Position numbers and translations under genes: made by a program
Notes under the pieces: generated by a model
What the model was told of the DNA's origin: nothing
Seen by the model: only the letters and a program-made list of their open reading frames with translations
The model's database searches: none
Part shown: piece by piece, positions 47,277 through 51,199 of the stretch
Position numbering within the stretch: position 1 is the stretch's first letter
Layout of the letters: the number at the start of each line of letters is the position of its first letter
Assembly: GCA_946187775.1 (NCBI GenBank)
Contig: CAMHSI010000004.1
Location: 1 to 51,199, forward strand
DNA from: an uncultured Clostridia bacterium
GTDB taxonomy: Bacteria; Bacillota; Clostridia; Christensenellales; Aristaeellaceae
Length of the DNA stretch: 51,199 nt
Direction: 5' to 3'

Positions 47277-48017
47277 TCATTGATCGTTCAGCATATACGG
47301 CAGGAAATACCTCATCTGTTTAAACCACCAGGGCCAGTCGTGGTTCACGTCGTATCCCCAGAAATCGCACCAGGCTTCAATTCCCTTTTCCCGGAAGATT
47401 CCCTCGAGATTCCGCAGTGTGCGCACGCCGTCCTCTTCCCAGGCCCCCTGCCCGCAGCACAGGATCATCTTCCGCTCATTGTACATCCTGATCCAGGGAT
47501 GATCCGCCGGCATGTTGGGCAGGAACCGCTCCGGGGAATTGTCATACAGCGTCGGGTTCATCCAGCCGTCAAAAAAATAATCCGCGTCATACACACCGGA
47601 CAGGGCAATCACGCCCCTGAAGAGGTCCGGCCGCCGCAGGAAGGTAATCACCGCGTGGTCCGCCCCCATGGAAAAGCCGGTCACGGCGGGCGTTTCCGCG
47701 TTGCGGGACCGGATCAGCGGAATCACTTCCTCGATAATATAGTGAAAATACTGTTCCTGCCGCGCGGCGCGGAATTCCTTGTCCCATCCCTTGGGAGACC
47801 AGCTTTCCCGGTCCACGGTGTCCACAACAAACAGCTGGATCCTGTCTTCTTCAATAAAATCCGCCAGGTGATGGATCATGCCGAACTCCTCATAGTTGCG
47901 GCACATGGAGTCCTGTGTCGGAAATGAAAGAAAAGGTATTCCGCCCCGGCCGTAAATCATGATATGCATTTCCCGGTTCAGGCAATGGCTGTAGTGTGTG
48001 ATCTCTTCCCTGTTCAT
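47277..48017 (-). CDS. Esterase-D/putative-esterase family alpha/beta hydrolase
   Basis: A 246-residue cytoplasmic alpha/beta hydrolase. The nucleophile elbow is GFSMGADHA (Ser in G-x-S-x-G). LFVVDTVDRESW lies before it, and the likely catalytic His is in VNHDWPWW near the end. This resembles the PF00756 esterase group. There is no signal peptide. It is transcribed with the ATP-grasp gene downstream; whether they act on one product is unknown. Confidence 0.85.
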   Translation of the reverse strand: MNREEITHYSHCLNREMHIMIYGRGGIPFLSFPTQDSMCRNYEEFGMIHHLADFIEEDRIQLFVVDTVDRESWSPKGWDKEFRAARQEQYFHYIIEEVIPLIRSRNAETPAVTGFSMGADHAVITFLRRPDLFRGVIALSGVYDADYFFDGWMNPTLYDNSPERFLPNMPADHPWIRMYNERKMILCCGQGAWEEDGVRTLRNLEGIFREKGIEAWCDFWGYDVNHDWPWWFKQMRYFLPYMLNDQ

Positions 48018-48079
48018 GGCATCCCTTTCCTTTCCAGGCGGTTATTCCCGAAAGAAAATATCATTTCTCGCCTATGAAG

Positions 48080-49009
48080 TCAATAGGCGGAACGTGGAAC
48101 GGAGGGACGGTCTTTTTCGTTCCATCTTTCCTCCTTTTCCGCTTCCAGGGCCAGGAGGAAGGCTCCCATAATGCCGCTGCGCGTACCGAGTCCCGGCTCA
48201 ACGATGTATTCATCGATGTCTGAAAAAATCACAGGGTGCGCAATATATCCGTTCAGGAGCTTCAGTACTTTATTCCGGATCATGGGCAGCAGGAATTTCT
48301 GCTGCATCACGCCGCCGCCCAGGATAATCTTCTCCGGTGAAAAGGACAGGATGGCGTTTGAGCAAAGCTGCGCAAGGTATGAGCTTTCAAGCTCCCAGCC
48401 CGGATGATCCGGCGGCAGCTCCGCAGCCGGTTTTCCCCATCTCTTCTCCATGGCAGGCCCAGATGCCATTCCCTCCGGACAGCAGGAGTGATAAGGGCAG
48501 ATGCCACGGGGCATCGGGTCATTCGGTTCGGGCACAATGGCCGTATGGCCGATCTCCGGGTGCATGAGGCCGTGCACCGGTTTTCCGTGAATGATCACAC
48601 CGCCGCCGATACCGGTCCCGACCGTGATATACAGACAGCTTTCCTTTCCTTTTGCAGCCCCCAGGTGGACCTCCGCCAGCGCCGCGGCGTTTACGTCCGT
48701 ATCCAGGCCCACCGGCACATGCAGCTCATCCCGGAAGGCCTGCATCAGCGGATAATTGCGCCAGGCCAGCTTGGGTGTTTCCATGATCGACCCGTATTGG
48801 GGTGAACGCCTGTCCAGGTTCAGCGGTCCGAAGCCGCCGATCCCCAAAGCGCAGATGGAATGCTCAGAGAAAAACGCGAGCATCCCGGGCATCGTTTCCG
48901 CCGGTGTTTTCGTCGGCATCCTGGTCTGCTGTTCAACGTTTCCTGTTTCGTCCATGATGGAGAGAACCATCTTGGTTCCTCCCGCTTCCAAAGCACCGTA
49001 ATATTTCAT
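48080..49009 (-). CDS. ROK-family sugar kinase (fructokinase/mannokinase type), C-terminus extended by a repeat
   Basis: A 309-residue sugar kinase. It has the phosphate loop ALEAGGTKMV, the catalytic region GLDTDVNAAALAEVHLG, ITVGTGIGGG, and the zinc site H-x-C with CPYHSCCPEG, as in Bacillus-type fructokinases. ATG 49009 follows GGGGAGGGG; a longer frame would start in the 29-bp repeat. After the natural-looking end ALEAEKE, the tail WNEKDRPSVP is encoded by a copy of that repeat, followed by RSAY. It phosphorylates a hexose such as fructose (family inference). Confidence 0.9.
   Translation of the reverse strand: MKYYGALEAGGTKMVLSIMDETGNVEQQTRMPTKTPAETMPGMLAFFSEHSICALGIGGFGPLNLDRRSPQYGSIMETPKLAWRNYPLMQAFRDELHVPVGLDTDVNAAALAEVHLGAAKGKESCLYITVGTGIGGGVIIHGKPVHGLMHPEIGHTAIVPEPNDPMPRGICPYHSCCPEGMASGPAMEKRWGKPAAELPPDHPGWELESSYLAQLCSNAILSFSPEKIILGGGVMQQKFLLPMIRNKVLKLLNGYIAHPVIFSDIDEYIVEPGLGTRSGIMGAFLLALEAEKEERWNEKDRPSVPRSAY
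48095..48123. repeat. REP-like 29-bp repeat, copy 1
   Basis: This 29-bp sequence begins TGGAACGGAGGGACGG and ends CGTTCC. It is identical to 49025-49053. Its ends GGAACG / CGTTCC are inverted, giving a small hairpin. It codes for the last in-frame residues of the ROK kinase. Confidence 0.8.
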
Positions 49010-49024
49010 ATCCTGCCCCTCCCC

Positions 49025-49053
49025 TGGAACGGAGGGACGGTCTTTTTCGTTCC
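49025..49053. repeat. REP-like 29-bp repeat, copy 2
   Basis: An identical 29-bp copy in the same orientation lies 930 bp from copy 1, just before the ROK ribosome binding site. The two copies bracket the kinase gene almost exactly. Confidence 0.8.
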
Positions 49054-49128
49054 TTCGTTCAGCCTGTCTCCTGTTTCCCACGTCAGTGCACGCTTCTTCC
49101 GGCCTCTTTCCACCGGCAATTGAATCGC

Positions 49129-49758
49129 TCAGAATCCAAGATAGTCGTTGACCAGAATCACATGAATCCGATCCGCATGGCGGGAAAACCGGGTAATCAG
49201 GAACTGGCAGCAGATGGTGTCCGGGCTTTTGCAGTTCATGCAGGATCCGGTTTTGGAGCAGGGTGTGGAAAGCCCAAAGCGCTGCGCGTTGGCCGGCGCG
49301 GCTACGTTCCTGGCCCGCTTCATGGCCCCGTCCACGTCGTCGCAGACCTTATTCATCCCGACGATGAAAAGGACCTTTTTCGGCCCCTGGGCGATGGCGG
49401 AAACCCGGTTGGCGTTTCCGTCGATGTTCACCAGGATCCCGTCCTCCGTCATGGCGTTCACGCTGCTCAGGAAGAAATCCGCGTCATAGGCCGCCAGCAT
49501 GGCCGCCCGTTTGTCCGCCATGGCGTCCCGGTCCAGGAAATGATAATTCCCCTCCTTCAAGGCCTTCACCAGTCCAATCTCATGGACGCTCATGCCGCCC
49601 CCCATGGTCACGCTGCTTTCTTCCGGAATCAGGCTCAGCGCAATCTTCAGGGCCTCTTCCCCGGAGGCGGCGTAATACCCCGTCATGTTTCTGGATTTCA
49701 GTCCGCTGATCACCTTCCGGGCCAGCAGTTCATTCCGTTTCGCCAGATTTGCGTCCAT
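49129..49758 (-). CDS. LUD-domain protein (lactate-utilisation/DUF162 type)
   Basis: A 209-residue cytoplasmic protein with the LUD fold: SSVTMGGGMSVHEIGL near residue 50, NANRVSAIAQGPKKVLFIVGMNKV, and a C-terminal Cys cluster PCSKTGSCMNC plus ICCQF. LUD proteins such as LutC accompany lactate oxidation; standalone forms like this one are common in Clostridia and have no assigned reaction. The Cys cluster could bind metal. ATG 49758 follows GAGGAAATCACA. No lutA/B genes are near. Confidence 0.88.
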   Translation of the reverse strand: MDANLAKRNELLARKVISGLKSRNMTGYYAASGEEALKIALSLIPEESSVTMGGGMSVHEIGLVKALKEGNYHFLDRDAMADKRAAMLAAYDADFFLSSVNAMTEDGILVNIDGNANRVSAIAQGPKKVLFIVGMNKVCDDVDGAMKRARNVAAPANAQRFGLSTPCSKTGSCMNCKSPDTICCQFLITRFSRHADRIHVILVNDYLGF

Positions 49759-49887
49759 TGTGATTTCCTCCTTCATCTGTTGTTCATTCTCGCAGGTTTA
49801 CTGTCCTCACCGGGCTTTTCTGCCTCTGAAAGGCCGCAGGAACCGAAGCATCTGCAGGGGAATCCCCCTCTGCCAGTAGTTTCAAAT

Positions 49888-50424
49888 TCAATCGTTAGTA
49901 GGATCACTTCTCGTATGCGAACTGCGGTGATCCCTGCGGAAGAAAAGAAGTTCGATCAGGCTTTTCTCGTATGGGATGAATTCTCCGCTGTCGATCATCC
50001 GGAGGATTTCCTCCCTGGATGCCCATCGCACAGCCTGCACTTCCTCAGCCTGCAGATGAAGGGACCGGATATCAACCTCCCGTGTCAGAAGATAATAATC
50101 ATCAAAACCGTTCTCCCAATGAATGGTCAGGGATGGCCGAACACCGGACAAGTCCAGAGAGAGTCCCAATTCCTCCCGCGTTTCCCGTTCCGCGGCAGAC
50201 CGGCTGCTGTCTCCGGCGATGGCACTGCCGCCCACTGTGATATCCCAAAGATTTGACCATCCTCGTTTGAATGGCTGCCGCTGCTGGATCAACATCCTGC
50301 CCTGGCCATCAAAAATGCAGATATGAACTACAAGACGGTAAAACCCTTCAGGCGTAGGTTCACCCCGGATCATCTTTCTGTCTGTTTTCCCGCGTTCGGC
50401 AGTATACAGATCAAAGTATTCCAT
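49888..50424 (-). CDS. Nudix hydrolase (IPP-isomerase-like group), Asp variant in the Nudix box
   Basis: A 178-residue cytoplasmic Nudix enzyme. The box GSAIAGDSSRSAAERETREE(LGL) matches G-x5-E-x7-RE-x2-EE-x-GU, except that the first Glu is Asp. The surroundings (VHICIFDGQGRMLIQQRQPFKRGWSNLWD) resemble the YfcD / isopentenyl-diphosphate-isomerase-like subgroup, which acts on a nucleoside or prenyl diphosphate. ATG 50424 is chosen with GGGGGTG upstream; a GTG 12 bp earlier has no site. It has its own promoter. Confidence 0.85.
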   Translation of the reverse strand: MEYFDLYTAERGKTDRKMIRGEPTPEGFYRLVVHICIFDGQGRMLIQQRQPFKRGWSNLWDITVGGSAIAGDSSRSAAERETREELGLSLDLSGVRPSLTIHWENGFDDYYLLTREVDIRSLHLQAEEVQAVRWASREEILRMIDSGEFIPYEKSLIELLFFRRDHRSSHTRSDPTND

Positions 50425-50518
50425 TTTCGTCAGCACCCCCGAATTCTGTTCCTGCCTTCAACGGCAGTGGCAAGGAAGCAACCGTCCATATTGAGAAATG
50501 ATTCCTCAAGACCTTGAG

Positions 50519-50547
50519 AGTATACCATAACACCTATTCTGAATCCA
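50519..50547 (-). promoter_or_regulatory. Extended -10 promoter of the Nudix gene with a dyad at the start point
   Basis: TATGGTATACT carries a TGN extension before TATACT (50519-50524) on the minus strand; the -35 is weak. Immediately downstream at 50505-50518 is the perfect 14-bp dyad CTCAAGACCTTGAG, which could be an operator. Confidence 0.45.
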
Positions 50548-50589
50548 GTCTGCCGAAAGGATCCTGAAGCATAGAACTGTTTAACTTCG

Positions 50590-51135
50590 TTATTCGTTCT
50601 GAAGAATGGAATACCAGCAGGCATCGCATATCCCGGTGTTATTCCGGTCGGACGCCCGTCTTGTACCCTCGTACTTCATCCCACAATGTTTCATGACCAT
50701 TCCGGAATGGGGATTGTTCGGATCGTGATAGGAACAAATGCTGTTTGCGTGAACCTGATCAAAGAAAAAGTCGATGACTGCCTGCGCCGCTTCGGACATG
50801 ATGCCCTGATGCCACCAGGCCCTCCCCAGGCAATATCCGATCGTGATCTGCTCCAGGTCCTCATTCACCAGTCCGTGGATCGTTCCAATGGGTTCATCCC
50901 CTGCCTCCTTCAGGGTAATCGCCCAGTGATAATAATCCTGCTTCTCATACTGGGGCAGCCAGGTTCCGATCACATGTTTTGTAACATTCACATCCGTATG
51001 CGTCGGCCAGGTCAGGAACCGGGTCACTTCCGGATCGGACGCCCAGTTTCTGAACATGGCTTCCGCGTCGGATGCTGCCAGTCTCCGCAATATCAGTCTC
51101 TTCGTCTCCAGCTTTTGTGTTCCGCAATGGTTCAT
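50590..51135 (-). CDS. GNAT-family N-acetyltransferase (RimJ/RimL type)
   Basis: A 181-residue acetyltransferase. The start is KLETKRLILRRLAASDAEAM. The CoA-binding region ITIGYCLGRAWWHQGIMSEAAQAV shows the Q/R-x-x-G-x-A-like loop of the RimJ/RimL group, and NPHSGMVMKHCGMKYEG is the usual C-terminal signature. It probably acetylates a protein N-terminus or small amine; the target is unknown. AAGGGGTG lies 10 nt before ATG 51135. The gene is complete and ends 64 bp from the right window edge. Confidence 0.9.
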   Translation of the reverse strand: MNHCGTQKLETKRLILRRLAASDAEAMFRNWASDPEVTRFLTWPTHTDVNVTKHVIGTWLPQYEKQDYYHWAITLKEAGDEPIGTIHGLVNEDLEQITIGYCLGRAWWHQGIMSEAAQAVIDFFFDQVHANSICSYHDPNNPHSGMVMKHCGMKYEGTRRASDRNNTGICDACWYSILQNE

Positions 51136-51199
51136 AAATCAAAACACCCCTTATCTGCATCCGGATAGTTTTTCCGTCATAATCTCCCTTGTCGGCCAG

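Overview
The window is a gene-dense stretch of a GC-rich (roughly 55-60% by eye) bacterial chromosome of the class Clostridia. Evidence: a T-box riboswitch, strong AGGAGG-type ribosome binding sites, many secreted proteins with short 'MKK...LALA...A-E' signal peptides, the pepP-efp-CD1247 cluster, DegV, clostridial-type AddB and threonine synthase, and a thioredoxin reductase that looks ferredoxin-dependent. An uncultured or rumen/gut Christensenellales-like organism would fit, but the sequence does not prove this. No rRNA, tRNA, CRISPR array, prophage or insertion sequence was seen.

Layout. 1-8.1 kb: secreted proteins on the minus strand: a partial Ala/Glu-repeat protein, a xylose-isomerase-like enzyme, an orphan oligopeptide-binding protein and a Cna-B repeat protein. 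An A-rich 0.9 kb gene-free gap lies inside this block. 8.2-11.5 kb: a bactoprenol-type glycosyltransferase diverges from a ktrB-ktrA potassium uptake pair. 11.5-21.2 kb: housekeeping genes on the minus strand (pepP-efp-CD1247 family, thrC, a small P-loop ATPase, addB, an SPFH protein, DegV). 21.3-23.8 kb: an aryl-acid CoA ligase and ACT-domain protein on the plus strand behind a phenylalanine-rich leader peptide and attenuator, then a 75-residue hypothetical gene. 23.9-25.4 kb: gdhA. 25.4-32.1 kb: a nine-gene minus-strand operon of FFTR-like thioredoxin reductase, thioredoxin, OhrR-type regulator, cystine ABC importer, TPR protein, DUF4037 protein and HAD phosphatase. 32.1-33.6 kb: a duplicated-domain lipoprotein and a small HlyD-like membrane protein. 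33.7-38.5 kb, plus strand: an M29 aminopeptidase and a second amino-acid ABC transporter. The CjaA-like cysteine-binding protein of that transporter has its own consensus promoter, a Cys-rich leader peptide and an attenuator. 38.5-42.9 kb: a GGDEF/PAS/EAL membrane protein and a PAP2 phosphatase. 42.9-46.0 kb: a three-gene ABC transporter behind a T-box with a UGG (Trp) specifier. 46.1-51.2 kb: an ATP-grasp protein, esterase, ROK sugar kinase flanked by two identical 29-bp REP-like repeats, LUD protein, Nudix hydrolase and GNAT acetyltransferase.

The most interesting theme is amino-acid sensing by leader RNA. Three cis elements (Phe leader peptide, Cys leader peptide, Trp T-box) each sit before genes whose family matches the sensed amino acid. 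A second cyst(e)ine importer belongs to a thiol-redox operon that probably carries its own peroxide-sensing OhrR regulator. The Cys and Phe leader-peptide attenuators are the best candidates for undescribed regulation. All functions are read from sequence motifs and recalled family features; no search or fold program was run.
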